From: Deinococcus aerolatus
Lineage (GTDB): Bacteria; Deinococcota; Deinococci; Deinococcales; Deinococcaceae
Direction: 5' to 3'
Length of the DNA: 64,000 bases
Assembly: GCF_014647055.1 (NCBI RefSeq)
Contig: NZ_BMOL01000010.1
Span: 62,001-126,000, forward strand
The number at the start of each line of letters is the position of its first letter. Within the stretch, counting starts at the first letter, position 1. Under the pieces are notes generated by a model, which saw only the letters and a list, made by a program, of their open reading frames with translations, ran no database searches and was not told the DNA's origin. This document shows, piece after piece, positions 20,695-32,417 of this stretch. Made by a program: the position numbers and the translations under genes.

Positions 20695-22056
20695 TTACTC
20701 GCTCTTGTTCTCGCCCTCGGTCTGCTCGGTCTGGGGCTGCTCGGCTTCGGCTGAGGTCGCCTCATCCTGGGCTGGAGCGGCCTCGTCCTGCTGGCCTTCC
20801 TGCTGCTGCTCGCCCTGCACGGGCTTGCTCAGCTGGGCCATGGCCTGCTGGAGGCCCTTCTCGCGCATCAGGCTGGCGTAGTAGGTGTTGATGCCGTCCG
20901 GCCCCAGCTGCTTGCTCAGTTCCTGGGGGTTCATGCCGTTGGCCTGCGCCAGGGCATTCATGGTCTGGTTGAACTCGGCGTCGCTGACCTGCACCTTCAG
21001 GTCCTCGGCCAGCTTTTCCAGCGCCAGGTCACGCTTGACGCGGCTCTCGGCGTTCTTGGACAGGTCGGCCATGAACTCGCCGAGCTTGCCCTGCTCCTGC
21101 ATGAAGCTCTCGTACTCGCCCCACTTGACGCCCTGGCGGCCGAGGTCGTCCTTGATCTCCTCGAGCATGGCGTCGCGGCGGCGGTCCAGCAGCGCGGCAG
21201 GAATCTCAGCTTCCATGTTCTCGGTCAGATGGGTCACGAACTCCTCGCGGCGGGCGGTCTCGCCCTCCTGCGCGGCGCGGCGCTCCAGCTCGGCCTTCAG
21301 GTCGGTGCGCAGCCGCTCCAGGCTGTCGAAGTTCAGGCTCTTGGCGAAGTCGTCGTCCAGGTCCTGGGTCTTCTTGACCTTCACGTCCTGGATGACCACC
21401 GTGACGCTGTGCTCGGGGTGCTCGTGGTCGCCGTGCTGGTGGGCAGGCACGGTGATTTCCACGGTGTCGCCCTTGTTCTTGCCCAGCAGCGCCTCACGGA
21501 CATGGGCCTCGGCGACGTCCAGGTAGATGGGGTAGGTGCCGCCGTCCTCGCCCTGCTCCTCCACGGTCACCTGATCGCTGGCCTCGATGGGCCGGTTGGC
21601 CTCCTCAAAGGTGGCGTTGCGCTCCTGCAGGTCACCCAGGGTGCGGTCCATGACGTCGTCGGTGATGGCGGGGGACTCGGCGCTGAGGCTCAGGCCGCTC
21701 CAGTCGCCCAGCTTCACTTCAGGATAGGTTTCGCCGGTGACCGTGAACTCGAACGGCTGGCCGTTGACCACCGGCTGGGGGTCGATGTTGGCGTCCACCA
21801 GGCTCAGCTGCAGTTCGCGGGCGGCCTGCGAGTAGTGGGTCTGAAGCAAGCGGTCGCGCACTTCCTGTTCCACGTAGCCCTTGCCCACGCGGCCCTCGAT
21901 CACCTTGCGCGGGGCCTTGCCGGGGCGGAAGCCGGGAACGCGCACGTCGCGTGCGAGTCCGGACCACACCTGGTCATATGCACGGTTCACTTCGGAGGCG
22001 GGAACGGAAACCCTGAACTCCACCTTGTTGCCCTCTCTGCTGATCAGTTCTGCCAC
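20695..22056 (-). CDS. tig: Trigger factor
   Basis: A 453-residue ribosome-associated chaperone that receives nascent chains at the exit tunnel. The ribosome-binding loop is VPGFRPGKAPRKVIEGRVG near residues 40-58. A central FKBP-like prolyl isomerase domain is around 145-230, where the His-rich stretch AHQHGDHEHPEH interrupts the usual sequence. The helical C-domain follows. The last 35 residues are a Gln/Glu/Ala-rich tail, probably disordered. The start is the GTG at 22056 (MAELISREGNKVEF) with GGGAG 7 bases upstream; the open frame extends further without homology. Confidence 0.95.
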   Translation of the reverse strand: MAELISREGNKVEFRVSVPASEVNRAYDQVWSGLARDVRVPGFRPGKAPRKVIEGRVGKGYVEQEVRDRLLQTHYSQAARELQLSLVDANIDPQPVVNGQPFEFTVTGETYPEVKLGDWSGLSLSAESPAITDDVMDRTLGDLQERNATFEEANRPIEASDQVTVEEQGEDGGTYPIYLDVAEAHVREALLGKNKGDTVEITVPAHQHGDHEHPEHSVTVVIQDVKVKKTQDLDDDFAKSLNFDSLERLRTDLKAELERRAAQEGETARREEFVTHLTENMEAEIPAALLDRRRDAMLEEIKDDLGRQGVKWGEYESFMQEQGKLGEFMADLSKNAESRVKRDLALEKLAEDLKVQVSDAEFNQTMNALAQANGMNPQELSKQLGPDGINTYYASLMREKGLQQAMAQLSKPVQGEQQQEGQQDEAAPAQDEATSAEAEQPQTEQTEGENKSE

Positions 22057-22271
22057 GTCATTTCTCCCGTTCGCTGTCCCGTGAGGCAAGAGGTCCAGTG
22101 GGGACCCCCGCCAGGGGCGCATTCCAGCTTTGATTTTTTGCCGTGCCGGCGGCGCTGCCCAGGGGTGCGGGGCCCGCGCTCACGCGGCATGCCGCCCGGC
22201 ATCATAGTGCGTTTTGCCCCCCGGCGTACACCCATGCCGGTTGTCCCTTCTGCCACTGGCCCATCAGGGCA

Positions 22272-22315
22272 GCGGCGCGGCGGCCTCCCCGTGGGGGAAA
22301 AGGCCGCCGCGCCGC
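22272..22315. terminator. Very strong GC hairpin downstream of the tRNA genes
   Basis: A perfect 14-bp stem (22272-22285 with 22302-22315, GCGGCGCGGCGGCC and its complement) encloses a loop that itself can pair TCCCC/GGGGA. It lies just 3' of tRNA-Leu on the minus strand. No T tract follows, so it may act as an RNA end or pause. Confidence 0.5.
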
Positions 22316-22323
22316 GTGTGCTG

Positions 22324-22409
22324 TGGTGCGAGGAAAGGGACTTGAACCCTCACATCCTATGGATACTAGATCCTAAGTCTAGTGCGTCTACCAGTTCCGC
22401 CATCCCCGC
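22324..22409 (-). tRNA. tRNA-Leu (anticodon TAG)
   Basis: An 86-base minus-strand gene. The acceptor stem GCGGGGA pairs with TCCTCGC (one G-T pair), followed by discriminator A and an encoded CCA. The D-arm starts TGGCGGAACTGGTAGACGC. The anticodon stem ACTAGA/TCTAGT holds the loop CTTAGGA with anticodon TAG. A long variable arm and the GGTTCAAGTCC T-loop region are those of a class II tRNA-Leu. Confidence 0.95.
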
Positions 22410-22495
22410 ATGTGCTGCCCAGCCTAACATCCAGACCGGCCGAAGCTCAAAGAAAAATCCGGCCCTGACCCGTGTGGGCGAGAGCCGGATAAAAG

Positions 22496-22573
<78 letters not shown>

Positions 22574-22611
22574 GTACGTCCTGATCGCCGCAGCTCACAG
22601 GCCCACACATC

Positions 22612-23931
22612 CTAGGCGTCCTCAGCCGGGGTGTCAATGACCGCCGCTGGCCCTGCGCCTTCATCCTCGCCGTGCGCGTGCTGCAGCTTGCGCCAGCGCC
22701 CCTCCACCCGCGCTTCCCAGCCCTCACCGGTGGGCTGGTACAGCCCCAGCCGGACGCCGTCCGGCAGGTACGTCTGCGCGAACGAGCCGCCCGGATCGTC
22801 GAAGTAGTACGCGTAGCCCCTGCCGTAGCCCTGCTGGCGCATCAGCGCGGTGGGGGCGTTGCGCAGGTGCAGGGGCACCGGCAGCGTCTCGCCGTCGCGC
22901 ACCGCGTCCAGCGCCCGTTTCCAGGCCACATACACGCTGTTGCTCTTGGGGGCCAGCGCCAGGTACACCACCGCCTGCGCCAGCGCCAGATCGCCCTCCG
23001 GACTGCCCAGGAACTCGGCGGTGTCGCGGGCGGCAATGCACAGCCGCAGCGCCTGCGGGTCCGCCAGCCCGATGTCCTCGGCGGCCATTCGCACGATCCG
23101 GCGGGCCACGTACAGCCCGTCGGCGCCGCCTTCGAGCATGCGGGCCAGCCAGTACAGCGCGCCGTCCACGTGGCTGCCGCGCACCGACTTGTGCAGTGCG
23201 GAGATCAGGTTGTAAAAATCCTCGCCGTTCTTGTCCATCTGCGGCAGGTGGCGGCCAAACGCCTCGGTCACGGCCTCGGGGGTGATGGGGCTGGCAAGGC
23301 TGCTGGCCACCTCCAGCGTGCTCAGGGCGCGGCGGGCGTCGCCGTCGGCCAGCCGGGCCAGCAGGTCCAGCGCCTCGTCGGTGGCCCCGGTGCCTGGCAG
23401 GCCGCGCGGGTCCGCAAGCGCCCGGTCCAGCAGCCCGCGCACCTCTTCCTGACTCAGGGCTTCGAGCACCAGCGTCCGCGCCCGCGATCTGAGCGCCGGA
23501 TTGACCTCGAAACTGGGGTTCTCGGTGGTGGCCCCGATCAGGGTCAGGAGCCCGGATTCCACATGAGGCAGCAGCGCGTCCTGCTGGGCCTTGTTGAAGC
23601 GGTGAATCTCGTCCAGAAACAGGATGGTCTTCTGGCCCCGCCCCCGCAGGCGTTCGGCCTCGGCGGTGGCCTCGCGCACGTCCTTGACCCCGGCAGAAAC
23701 GGCGGACAGCGCGATGAAATGTGCGCCCACCTCGCCGGCCAGCAGCCGCGCCAGCGTCGTCTTGCCCACGCCCGGCGGTCCCCACAGGATCAGTGACCCC
23801 AGCCGGCCCGACGCCAGCACCCTGGACAGCGGCTTGCCCGGCCCCAGCAGGTGCGTCTGACCCACCACCTCCGACACGGCGCGTGGGCGCAGGCGTTCGG
23901 CCAGCGGGGCGGGCGGGTCAAACAGGGTCAT
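22612..23931 (-). CDS. rarA: Replication-associated recombination protein A (RarA/MgsA)
   Basis: A 439-residue AAA+ ATPase of the RarA/Mgs1/WRNIP1 family that acts at stalled replication forks and single-stranded gaps. Walker A is GPPGVGKTT near residue 52. Walker B is [15 protein letters not shown] near 105. Sensor 1 is [12 protein letters not shown], and an Arg finger region ALRSRAR follows. The C-terminal tetramerisation part includes [20 protein letters not shown] and [21 protein letters not shown] at 23939-23944 on the minus strand lies 7 bases before the ATG, a leaderless start. The 30 C-terminal residues after WRKLQHAHG are extra. Confidence 0.95.
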   Translation of the reverse strand: MTLFDPPAPLAERLRPRAVSEVVGQTHLLGPGKPLSRVLASGRLGSLILWGPPGVGKTTLARLLAGEVGAHFIALSAVSAGVKDVREATAEAERLRGRGQKTILFLDEIHRFNKAQQDALLPHVESGLLTLIGATTENPSFEVNPALRSRARTLVLEALSQEEVRGLLDRALADPRGLPGTGATDEALDLLARLADGDARRALSTLEVASSLASPITPEAVTEAFGRHLPQMDKNGEDFYNLISALHKSVRGSHVDGALYWLARMLEGGADGLYVARRIVRMAAEDIGLADPQALRLCIAARDTAEFLGSPEGDLALAQAVVYLALAPKSNSVYVAWKRALDAVRDGETLPVPLHLRNAPTALMRQQGYGRGYAYYFDDPGGSFAQTYLPDGVRLGLYQPTGEGWEARVEGRWRKLQHAHGEDEGAGPAAVIDTPAEDA

Positions 23932-23995
23932 GGCGCCGAGGATAGTGGGTCCGGCGCGCGGCTTTGTGGACCGAACTGCGATTTATGCTGGGTGT

Positions 23996-24277
23996 ATGGA
24001 CTTTGCCAAGCAGGTGGAACTCGCCCGTTTTCCCGCCGGGGTGGTGGTCACGGTGCGCGGCACCCCGCAGGGCCGCCTCTTCCGCGCCGTGTGGGCCGAA
24101 GACGGGAAGCCGGGGCGTGGGCTGGAACTGCTGCTGACCACCGAGGCCGTGAAGATGTACGGCGAGGGGCCGACGGTGGTGCTGGCGCTGGAAAGGCTGA
24201 AGAAGGCGGCGCAGGCCGGGCTGCCTGCCGTGGGTGCGGACGGCACATATCAGCGGGCGGTGTTCGTGGGGGACTGA
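23996..24277 (+). CDS. Conserved-looking small protein, function unknown
   Basis: A 93-residue protein (MDFAKQVELARFPAGVVVTV...). It reads as a compact alpha/beta domain: hydrophobic strands (GVVVTV, LELLL, TVVLALERLK) alternate with charged turns, no membrane segment, no Cys. TATGCT at 23984-23989 is 6 bases before the ATG, the leaderless signature that also supports this being a real gene. It is divergent from rarA with a 64-base shared promoter region. I do not recognise the family. Confidence 0.7.
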   Translation: MDFAKQVELARFPAGVVVTVRGTPQGRLFRAVWAEDGKPGRGLELLLTTEAVKMYGEGPTVVLALERLKKAAQAGLPAVGADGTYQRAVFVGD

Positions 24278-24336
24278 CGCAGCGGTGGGCGGGGTCCGGT
24301 AGGCGAGCGGCAGGGGAGCGTCTATCTTGACCAGTC

Positions 24337-25506
24337 ATGGACATCGCAGAGCGTTACATCCGGCTGGCCCACGCCATCGACGTGCATTCGGAAGGCTTCG
24401 TGGACGGCTACGGCGGGCCGCCGGAGTGGGCGGACCGCACCCGGCGCGAGCCGGCCGAGTTGCAGGTCCAGGCCGGGGCGCTGCTCTCGGACGTGCAGAA
24501 CGTGGCCGACGCCGCCCGGCGCGAGTTTCTGCGCGTGCAGGTGTCGGCCATGCACACCATGACCCGCCTGATCGGCGGCGAGGCCATCCCGTACGGGCAG
24601 GAGGTGCGCGGGCTGTACGACATTGACCCGGTGCTCACGGACCTGAACGGGCTGGACGCGGCCCTGGACGCCCTGGAAGCGGCGGTGCCGGGCAGCGGGC
24701 CGCTTTCCGAACGCATCGAGAAGCTGCGCCAGAAGGTGATTGTCCCCAGAGAAGATCTGCTGCGGCTGGCGCAGCCGATCCTGGCCGAACTGCGGCGGCG
24801 TACCCAGACCCGGTTCGGGCTGCCGGAAGGCGAGGACTTCAGCATCTCGCTGGTGTCGGATAAGCCGTGGGGCGGGTACAACTGGCCGCTGGGCAACCTG
24901 AAAAGCCGCATTGACCTCAACACCGATCTGCCGGTGCCGCTGACCGGCCTGCCGGACCTGCTGGCCCACGAGGGCTACCCCGGCCACCACACCGAGCATG
25001 CCACCAAGGAGGCCCGGCTGGTGCGCGAAAAGGGCTGGCTGGAACACGGCATTCAGCTGATGAACGCCCCCGAATGCGCCGTGTCCGAGGGTATCGCCAC
25101 CAATGCCCTGGACGCGGTGATGGGCCGGAACGAGGTACGCGACTGGCTGGGCGGCGAACTGGCCGCGCTGGCCGGACTGAACGGCGCGGACGTCCTGGGT
25201 TTTCTGGACGTGACCGTTGCGCAGAAGGGACTCAAGGGAACGAGCGGCACGGCGGCGCTGATGCTGCACGGTGAGGGCCGCCCCGAGGCCGAGGTGCTGG
25301 AGTTTCTGCGCCGCTACGCCCTGGCCACCCCGGAACGCGCCCGGCAAACCCTGCGCTTTATCGGTCAGCCGCAGTTCCGGGCGTACATCTTCACCTACAG
25401 CGTCGGCAGCGATCTGGTTCAGGGCTGGATGAAAAAACACGGCCCCGAGGGCTTTGGCCGCCTGCTGCACGAACCGCTGACGCCGGGCCAGCTGGCCGCC
25501 GACTGA
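24337..25506 (+). CDS. DUF885-like metallopeptidase-type protein
   Basis: A 389-residue protein. The segment [19 protein letters not shown] near residues 209-227 matches the HExxPGHH motif of DUF885-type gluzincins, where the His residues bind zinc. [16 protein letters not shown] near 247-262 probably supplies the Glu ligand. The rest is mostly helical. No signal peptide, so cytosolic. TATCTT at 24323-24328 lies 8 bases before the ATG and there is no Shine-Dalgarno. Enzymatic activity is inferred from motif only; no substrate is known. Confidence 0.72.
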   Translation: MDIAERYIRLAHAIDVHSEGFVDGYGGPPEWADRTRREPAELQVQAGALLSDVQNVADAARREFLRVQVSAMHTMTRLIGGEAIPYGQEVRGLYDIDPVLTDLNGLDAALDALEAAVPGSGPLSERIEKLRQKVIVPREDLLRLAQPILAELRRRTQTRFGLPEGEDFSISLVSDKPWGGYNWPLGNLKSRIDLNTDLPVPLTGLPDLLAHEGYPGHHTEHATKEARLVREKGWLEHGIQLMNAPECAVSEGIATNALDAVMGRNEVRDWLGGELAALAGLNGADVLGFLDVTVAQKGLKGTSGTAALMLHGEGRPEAEVLEFLRRYALATPERARQTLRFIGQPQFRAYIFTYSVGSDLVQGWMKKHGPEGFGRLLHEPLTPGQLAAD

Positions 25507-25710
25507 TACGGGCTCTGATTGAATCGTTTGCAAAACGATGAAAATCCGAGCGAAGCGAGAACGAGTACAAGGGGTTCTGGGCGTGGAGTTAGCCAACCGG
25601 CGCCCTCCCGGTTTGTTGACGAAACAGACGGAATCCGTATGAGCGACGCGCACCGGGACCGGAGGGAGGCTCCGGCGGCCCGCGCTTCTCAGGCGGTAGA
25701 CTCCGGACCT
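25507..25710. repeat. Intergenic segment with small inverted repeats, candidate dispersed repeat
   Basis: No gene is seen in these 204 bases, though the kinase frame stays open through them. They hold a perfect 7-bp hairpin ATCGTTT-GCA-AAACGAT (25523-25539), the palindrome ACGGA-A-TCCGT (25628-25638) and purine-rich CCGAGCGAAGCGAG, which resembles words at 11757 and 48940. The lower GC content and structure recall the small noncoding repeats scattered in Deinococcus genomes. Family membership needs a genome search. Confidence 0.4.
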
Positions 25711-27675
25711 ATGCCGGTAGAGGTGGGCACGCGCCTGGCAGGTCGTTACGATCTGCGTTCCCCGCTGGGCGAGGGCGGCAGCGCGCTGGTGTTCCGCGCC
25801 CACGACTCGCTGCTGGACCGCGACGTGGCGGTCAAGATGATGCACGCGCATGTGCCGGATTCGGACCGGCAGCGCTTTCTGCGCGAGGTCCGTACGCTGG
25901 CCCGGCTGACCCATCCGGGGGTGGTGCCGGTGCTGGATCTGGGCGTGGACCCCAGCGACGGCCGGCCCTTTTTCACCATGCCGCTGATGACCGGCGGGCC
26001 GATCACGGTGCTGGGCCCGCTGGAGGACGCCCCCACCTCGCTGGCCCGCTTTCTGACGGCGGCCAGCTTTGCCTCGCGGGCGCTGCACTTCATTCATTCC
26101 CGCGGAATCATCCACCGCGACCTGACCCCCGGCAACGTGCTGCTGGACGAGGCGTGGCTGCCGCGCATCATGGATTTCGGGCTGGTGGCGCTATCAGACC
26201 ACACCCAGCAGCTGACCCGCAGCGGCCTGACACTGGGCACGCCCGCGTACATGGCCCCGGAGCAGGCCAAGGGGATTGGCGTGGGGCCGCTGAGCGACCT
26301 GTACGCGCTGGGGGCGGTGCTGTACCGGGTGGCCTGCGGCAGCCCGCCCTTTGTGGGTGACAGTGACCAGAGCGTGCTGTTTCAGCATGTCTACGAGAAG
26401 GTGATCGACCCACGCGACCTGAACCCGGCCATTCCCGACGCGGCGGCGCGGGTGCTGCTGGCGCTGCTGTCCAAGAAACCCGAGGACCGGCCCGAGTCCG
26501 GCGAGGCGCTGGCCCACCTATGGGCGCTGGCCCGGCGCGACATCTGGACCGGGCACGCGCGGGGCCAGTACCGCGGCGGACGCACCCGCACCGGCGAACA
26601 TCCCGACGGCCCGGCCCGCGTCTCGAATCTCAAGGAGGTCTGGAGCGTGCCGCTGCCCGGCGAGGTCACCTGGCCCGCTGCCGTGGTGGGCGAGGGCGAT
26701 CTGGTGGCGGTGGGCACGCGCGGCGGGCAACTGGTGCTGACCCACGCCTCCGGGCGACCCTTTGCCACCTACGCCGCCCGCGACGAGGTCACTGCCCCGG
26801 CAGCCTTTCAGGGCGGGCACATCTTTTTCGGTGCGTGGGACGGCACGCTGCGCCGGGTGGAACTGCAGGGCGGCGCGGAGGTCTGGCGACATCAGGCCCG
26901 CGCCGAGCTGACCGGCGCACCAACGCTGTGGGCCGGTCAGGTGCTGGCCGCCAGCCGCGACGGTCACCTGCACGCCCTGAGCGCCCGCACCGGCGAACTG
27001 GCCTGGGCCTACCGCGCCGATGGCCCGGTGGCTGCCAGCCCGCTGGTGTGGGCCGGCGCGGCGCTGGTCTGCGATGAAAATGGCTGGCTGCATGCCCTGG
27101 ACGCCCGTAACGGCAGCCCGCTGTGGAAGGCGGAGGTGGGCACGGTGCACGGCACTCCCGCGCTGCTGCCCGGCCCGTCCGGCACGGCGACGCTGGTGGT
27201 GGCGACCTGGGAGGGCGAGGTTCACGCCCTGGCCCTCAGCGCCGCGTCGGGGCGGGCCATGCTGGCCGAGGACGAGGCGAACCTGTGGACCTACGATCTG
27301 GAGGACGAGGTATGGGCCTCGCCCGCCGTGACCCGCAGCGGCACCGATGAGGGCGGCTTGGCGATCCTGGCCGGCTGGGACGGCACCGTGCGTGCCCTGC
27401 GGCTGACCGACGGCGAGGACGTGTGGGCGCACCGCATGTCGGGCCGCGTGACGGCCAGTCCGGTGGTCAGCGCGGGGCTGGTGTTCCTGGCCTCCGAGAG
27501 CGGGCAACTGTGCGCCCTGGACGTGCGCGACGGCACCGTGCGCTGGACCCGGCAGGAGACCACCGGCGTGCAGGCCACCCCGCTGGCGGCGGGCGGCACG
27601 CTGTACGTGGCCTTCATGGACGGCACCCTGCGCGCCTACCGCCAGCACCAGCCGGAGTCGCCGGAGGGCGCGTGA
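25711..27675 (+). CDS. rqkA: Ser/Thr protein kinase with C-terminal PQQ-type beta-propeller (RqkA-like)
   Basis: A 654-residue fusion. Residues 10-275 are a Hanks-type kinase: glycine loop [10 protein letters not shown], Lys42 in VAVKMM, the catalytic loop HRDLTPGN at 135-142, DFG at 155-157 and APE at 182-184. Residues about 308-650 are repeated strands of PQQ/BamB type ([41 protein letters not shown]), a beta-propeller sensor. No membrane helix joins them, so the protein is cytosolic. This architecture is that of D. radiodurans RqkA (DR2518), a kinase linked to DNA-damage tolerance. The start at 25711 is favoured by TAGACT 8 bases upstream. I see no RDRM-like palindrome upstream. Confidence 0.88.
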   Translation: MPVEVGTRLAGRYDLRSPLGEGGSALVFRAHDSLLDRDVAVKMMHAHVPDSDRQRFLREVRTLARLTHPGVVPVLDLGVDPSDGRPFFTMPLMTGGPITVLGPLEDAPTSLARFLTAASFASRALHFIHSRGIIHRDLTPGNVLLDEAWLPRIMDFGLVALSDHTQQLTRSGLTLGTPAYMAPEQAKGIGVGPLSDLYALGAVLYRVACGSPPFVGDSDQSVLFQHVYEKVIDPRDLNPAIPDAAARVLLALLSKKPEDRPESGEALAHLWALARRDIWTGHARGQYRGGRTRTGEHPDGPARVSNLKEVWSVPLPGEVTWPAAVVGEGDLVAVGTRGGQLVLTHASGRPFATYAARDEVTAPAAFQGGHIFFGAWDGTLRRVELQGGAEVWRHQARAELTGAPTLWAGQVLAASRDGHLHALSARTGELAWAYRADGPVAASPLVWAGAALVCDENGWLHALDARNGSPLWKAEVGTVHGTPALLPGPSGTATLVVATWEGEVHALALSAASGRAMLAEDEANLWTYDLEDEVWASPAVTRSGTDEGGLAILAGWDGTVRALRLTDGEDVWAHRMSGRVTASPVVSAGLVFLASESGQLCALDVRDGTVRWTRQETTGVQATPLAAGGTLYVAFMDGTLRAYRQHQPESPEGA

Positions 27676-27773
27676 TTCGCCCGGCTCGGCCCGGTGATGC
27701 CCCCACCGTCGCCATCACCATCTTCCAGCGGAGGCCGAGGCTGCCGAACGCCCCGTGTGTACCGCCCGGATGA
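27672..27773 (+). pseudogene. Truncated start of a GNAT acetyltransferase
   Basis: A GTG at 27672 overlaps the kinase stop (GTGA) and opens with [14 protein letters not shown], the typical first strand and turn of a GNAT N-acetyltransferase. Similarity stops after about 16 residues and the frame ends at 33 residues. A nearby out-of-frame piece, RVYRPDDATQRALYRT, before 27803 could be the old C-terminus. This suggests internal deletion of a gene once coupled to the kinase. Confidence 0.5.
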
Positions 27774-27804
27774 CGCCACGCAGCGCGCCCTCTACAGGAC
27801 TTGA

Positions 27805-27840
27805 GCCTCACCTCCAGCCCCACTGGGCTGGAGGTGAGGC
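27805..27840. terminator. Perfect 16-bp hairpin between convergent genes
   Basis: 27805-27820 pairs exactly with 27825-27840 around a CACT loop (GCCTCACCTCCAGCCC and its complement). It sits between the kinase unit (+) and the DJ-1 gene (-), so it can end transcripts from both sides, although neither side has a long T tract. Confidence 0.65.
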
Positions 27841-27891
27841 TTGAGGCTCTGTCAACACATTGAAAGAGCTGTCAGCGCCTGAGCGGTGAAG

Positions 27892-28686
27892 TCAGTCCTG
27901 AGCCGCCGTTTCTCCCAGCGCCTCCAGGAACACGCCCACGAATTCCTCGTCGCTCATGGGGTTCTGGCCGGTAATCAGTTCGCGGTCGCGGACCACGTTG
28001 CTGATCCACTTCTCGCCGTTCTGCACCGTCATGCCTGCGGCGGTCAGCGCGTCGGCGGGGTAGTACAGCATGGGGGCCTCGAAGCCGCCTTCAGCGTCCT
28101 TTTCCTCGGGGGTGCTGAAGACGGTGACGCGGTAGCCCTGATAGGCGAAGTCCTCGGCTTCTGGCGTCTCGCCGGCCTCCAGCGCCCGCTGGTAGGCCCC
28201 GGCAGCCGGCTGCGCGGCCAGCAGGGCCACCGGCGCGTGGCAGATCAGCGCGGTGGGCAGCGAGCGTTCATGAAAGTGGCGCAGCGCGTGGCCCAGATCG
28301 TGGTTGTGCATCAGTTCGATCATGGGCGCGTGGCCACCAGGCAGGAACACGGCATCGAAGGCGTCCAGGTTGGTCACCGCGTCCGCCAGCGGCACAATTT
28401 CGCCGGACAGGGTTTCTTCGACGAACGCTCCAATCTGGGTGTATTCCGCCTCGTCCTTGAAATAATCCTTGCTGTCGCTGCTCTTGTCCAGCGGCGGACG
28501 GTTGCCACGCGGCGTGGCGATGATCAGCGTGTGGCCCGCCTCCACCAGCCGGTGTGCGGGCACGCCGAACTCGTTGAGGTAAAAGCCGGTGTCGAGCGTC
28601 TTGCCGTCCTGCAGACCCAGTTCAGAGTCACTGGACATGATGACGAGGATTTTCTTGCTGGTGGTACTGGCGTTGGATGCGGTCAT
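27892..28686 (-). CDS. DJ-1/PfpI family protein, HchA (Hsp31)-like
   Basis: A 264-residue class I glutamine-amidotransferase-like protein. The nucleophile elbow is ALICHAPVALL near residue 155 with the reactive Cys, and an acidic Glu lies in the N-terminal half. VFLPGGHAPMIEL near 122 and the long insertions (YYPADALTAAGMTVQNG) resemble Hsp31/HchA proteins, which act as glyoxalase III or in stress repair. The start is the ATG at 28686 because ACCCTA (minus TAGGGT, 28694-28699) lies 7 bases upstream. Assignment to the superfamily is firm; the exact reaction is not. Confidence 0.85.
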   Translation of the reverse strand: MTASNASTTSKKILVIMSSDSELGLQDGKTLDTGFYLNEFGVPAHRLVEAGHTLIIATPRGNRPPLDKSSDSKDYFKDEAEYTQIGAFVEETLSGEIVPLADAVTNLDAFDAVFLPGGHAPMIELMHNHDLGHALRHFHERSLPTALICHAPVALLAAQPAAGAYQRALEAGETPEAEDFAYQGYRVTVFSTPEEKDAEGGFEAPMLYYPADALTAAGMTVQNGEKWISNVVRDRELITGQNPMSDEEFVGVFLEALGETAAQD

Positions 28687-28820
28687 GTCGGCCACCCTAG
28701 GCCCAGCCCACCCCACGCTCTGTCAGGTGGAACACGCTGACAGACCTGAACAGCGTGCCATAGGCAGAAAACCACGCCTTGACCATTCGTTCATGGCGGA
28801 GCATCTGGTGTCAGGGGGAA

Positions 28821-28849
28821 GCGGCGCCCCGGCCTCTCCCGGGCGCCGC
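28821..28849 (-). terminator. Hairpin after the acyl-CoA carboxylase gene
   Basis: A 9-bp stem GCGGCGCCC/GGGCGCCGC with an 11-base loop, minus strand, 20 bases after the carboxylase stop. The tract after it is TTCCCCC, so termination efficiency is uncertain. Confidence 0.5.
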
Positions 28850-28869
28850 CATGCCGCCGGGGATGCTCC

Positions 28870-30432
<1,563 letters not shown>

Positions 30433-30439
30433 GGGCCGC

Positions 30440-30462
30440 ATCCTATCCAAACGGACGTTAGG
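30440..30462 (-). promoter_or_regulatory. Carboxylase promoter with fabH-like operator
   Basis: Minus strand: -10 TAGGAT at 30440-30445, directly preceded by the imperfect palindrome CCTAACG-N2-CGTTTGG at 30447-30462. Its ten-base core AACGTCCGTT is identical to the core of the fabH operator, and the placement relative to the -10 is similar. Confidence 0.58.
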
Positions 30463-30477
30463 AAGTTTCTTGGTGGC

Positions 30478-30966
<489 letters not shown>

Positions 30967-31071
30967 GGTCACGTCCTTTGCCCCAGCCTAGAGAACGGCG
31001 GCTCCGGGCGACTGAGCGCAGGGTTGAGGCGGCCTCATGCTTGCCGGCGGCCCGGTGTGGCAGCCTGACCG

Positions 31072-31653
31072 CTAGCGGCCCACTTCCACCTCAATGCCTT
31101 CCTGTTCACTCATGCGGACGATGTTGGCCAGGGTGTGTATCGGCACGTTCAGATCGGCGAGATGCTCGCGCCCCGATTCAAACTGTTTTTCCACCACGCA
31201 GCCCAGCCCCAGTAGCGTAGCCCCGCTGAGTTCGATCATGCCGGTCAGGGCGCGTAGCGTGCCGCCAGACGCCAGAAAATCGTCGATCACGACCACGCGG
31301 TCGTCTGGCCCCAGAAATTCCGAACTGATGAACAGGTCGACATTTCCGCCCTTGGTTCGGCTGACCGAGGACGCCGTGAAGGCCGGTTCCTTCATGGTCA
31401 GCGGCTTTTTCTTGCGGGCGTAGACCATCGGGACATTCAGTTCCATCGCTGTGGAGATGGCCGGGGCAATGCCGCTGACCTCGATGGTCAGCACCTTGTT
31501 GGGCTGCAGCGGCGCGAACAGTTCCGCGAAACGCACGCCCATTTCCCGCGTCAGCCGGGGCAGCAGCTGGTGGTTGACCAGTCCGTCCACCTTGAGAAAG
31601 CCGCCGGGCAGAATCACACCCTGCTCCCGAATCGCGTCCACCAGTGATTGCAT
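31072..31653 (-). CDS. xpt: Xanthine phosphoribosyltransferase
   Basis: A 193-residue purine-salvage enzyme that converts xanthine and PRPP to XMP. The PRPP loop is [17 protein letters not shown] near residues 120-136. The opening [29 protein letters not shown] and the [25 protein letters not shown] segment are specific for Xpt. TACACT (31661-31666, minus) is 7 bases before the ATG, so the mRNA is leaderless and has no room for a purine riboswitch, unlike Bacillus xpt. Confidence 0.95.
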   Translation of the reverse strand: MQSLVDAIREQGVILPGGFLKVDGLVNHQLLPRLTREMGVRFAELFAPLQPNKVLTIEVSGIAPAISTAMELNVPMVYARKKKPLTMKEPAFTASSVSRTKGGNVDLFISSEFLGPDDRVVVIDDFLASGGTLRALTGMIELSGATLLGLGCVVEKQFESGREHLADLNVPIHTLANIVRMSEQEGIEVEVGR

Positions 31654-31672
31654 GGGGGCGAGTGTACAGGGG

Positions 31673-32167
31673 CTAGGGCGCGGCGGCGCCGAACACGTAC
31701 AGCACCTGAGTGTCCCCGTTGGCCTGCCGCGTGGTCTGCACTGTCAGGCCCTGCCCATCTCGGCTGAGCGCGGCGCGGGCGCTGCTGGCAGTCGGAAAGC
31801 TGCGCTCACCGATGTCGAAGCCCTGCAACTGAAGCTGGTTGGTGGCGAAGGCCAGGGCGCTGCGGGCGTCCAGCCCCCTGGGCAGGCGGTAGGTCAGCAG
31901 CGCGGTTCTTTGTGCCGCGTCGTAACGGGTGCCCAGCACGCTGGCCCCCGCCGGAACCCCCACGCGCAGGCCCTGGCCTTCCTCCAGCAGGCTGGCGCTG
32001 GTCAGCCTGCCCGCGTAGATGCCCCACGCCAGCCCGGAGGTGGTGCCGCTCAGCAGGGGTTTGGGCAGTGACACGGGGGTGGTTTGCGCCACGGCAGCAT
32101 GACAAGACAGGGCCAGGGCGGCAGCCAGCAGCGCCGCTTTCCAGTTCACCCACTCACCACTGGTCAT
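31673..32167 (-). CDS. Secreted protein of unknown function
   Basis: A 164-residue protein with signal peptide [20 protein letters not shown] near residues 8-27. The mature part has alternating strands ([31 protein letters not shown] and [23 protein letters not shown]), suggesting a small periplasmic or surface beta domain. It starts at 32167, 7 bases after TAGGAT (32175-32180, minus). Only 19 bases separate it from xpt. I do not recognise the family. Confidence 0.72.
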   Translation of the reverse strand: MTSGEWVNWKAALLAAALALSCHAAVAQTTPVSLPKPLLSGTTSGLAWGIYAGRLTSASLLEEGQGLRVGVPAGASVLGTRYDAAQRTALLTYRLPRGLDARSALAFATNQLQLQGFDIGERSFPTASSARAALSRDGQGLTVQTTRQANGDTQVLYVFGAAAP

Positions 32168-32417
32168 GCCTGCCATCCTAGCCGCAAAACCCAGGCACCC
32201 CAAACCACATCCACTCATGCAGCCAGTTCACCTGAGTGGCAACCGAAGGCCACCTCTACGCGTCAGCGGGCGGGCCGCACGCAGCGTCACCGAGCCGGGC
32301 GGCCAGGCGAGAACGCCCTCCCTCTCTCCCGCGCCCAGCACAGCCGACGAACCCTGCCTGCTCGGGTAGGGGGCTGGAGGGTGGGGCAAAACGCTCAAGC
32401 CCCAGCCCCAAACCCGC
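32168..32417. other. Noncoding stretch upstream of the secreted-protein gene
   Basis: About 250 bases between two minus-strand genes. Apart from the -10 box at 32175-32180 I see no gene, RNA or clear repeat. Confidence 0.4.

Noticed and set aside
25507..25710. DdrO-type radiation/desiccation response motif before the RqkA-like kinase
   Set aside because: I looked for a palindrome resembling TTATGTCAT-type half sites upstream and found none; the small palindromes present have other sequences.
31654..31672. Purine riboswitch before xpt
   Set aside because: The -10 box is 7 bases from the start codon, so no leader RNA exists to hold one.
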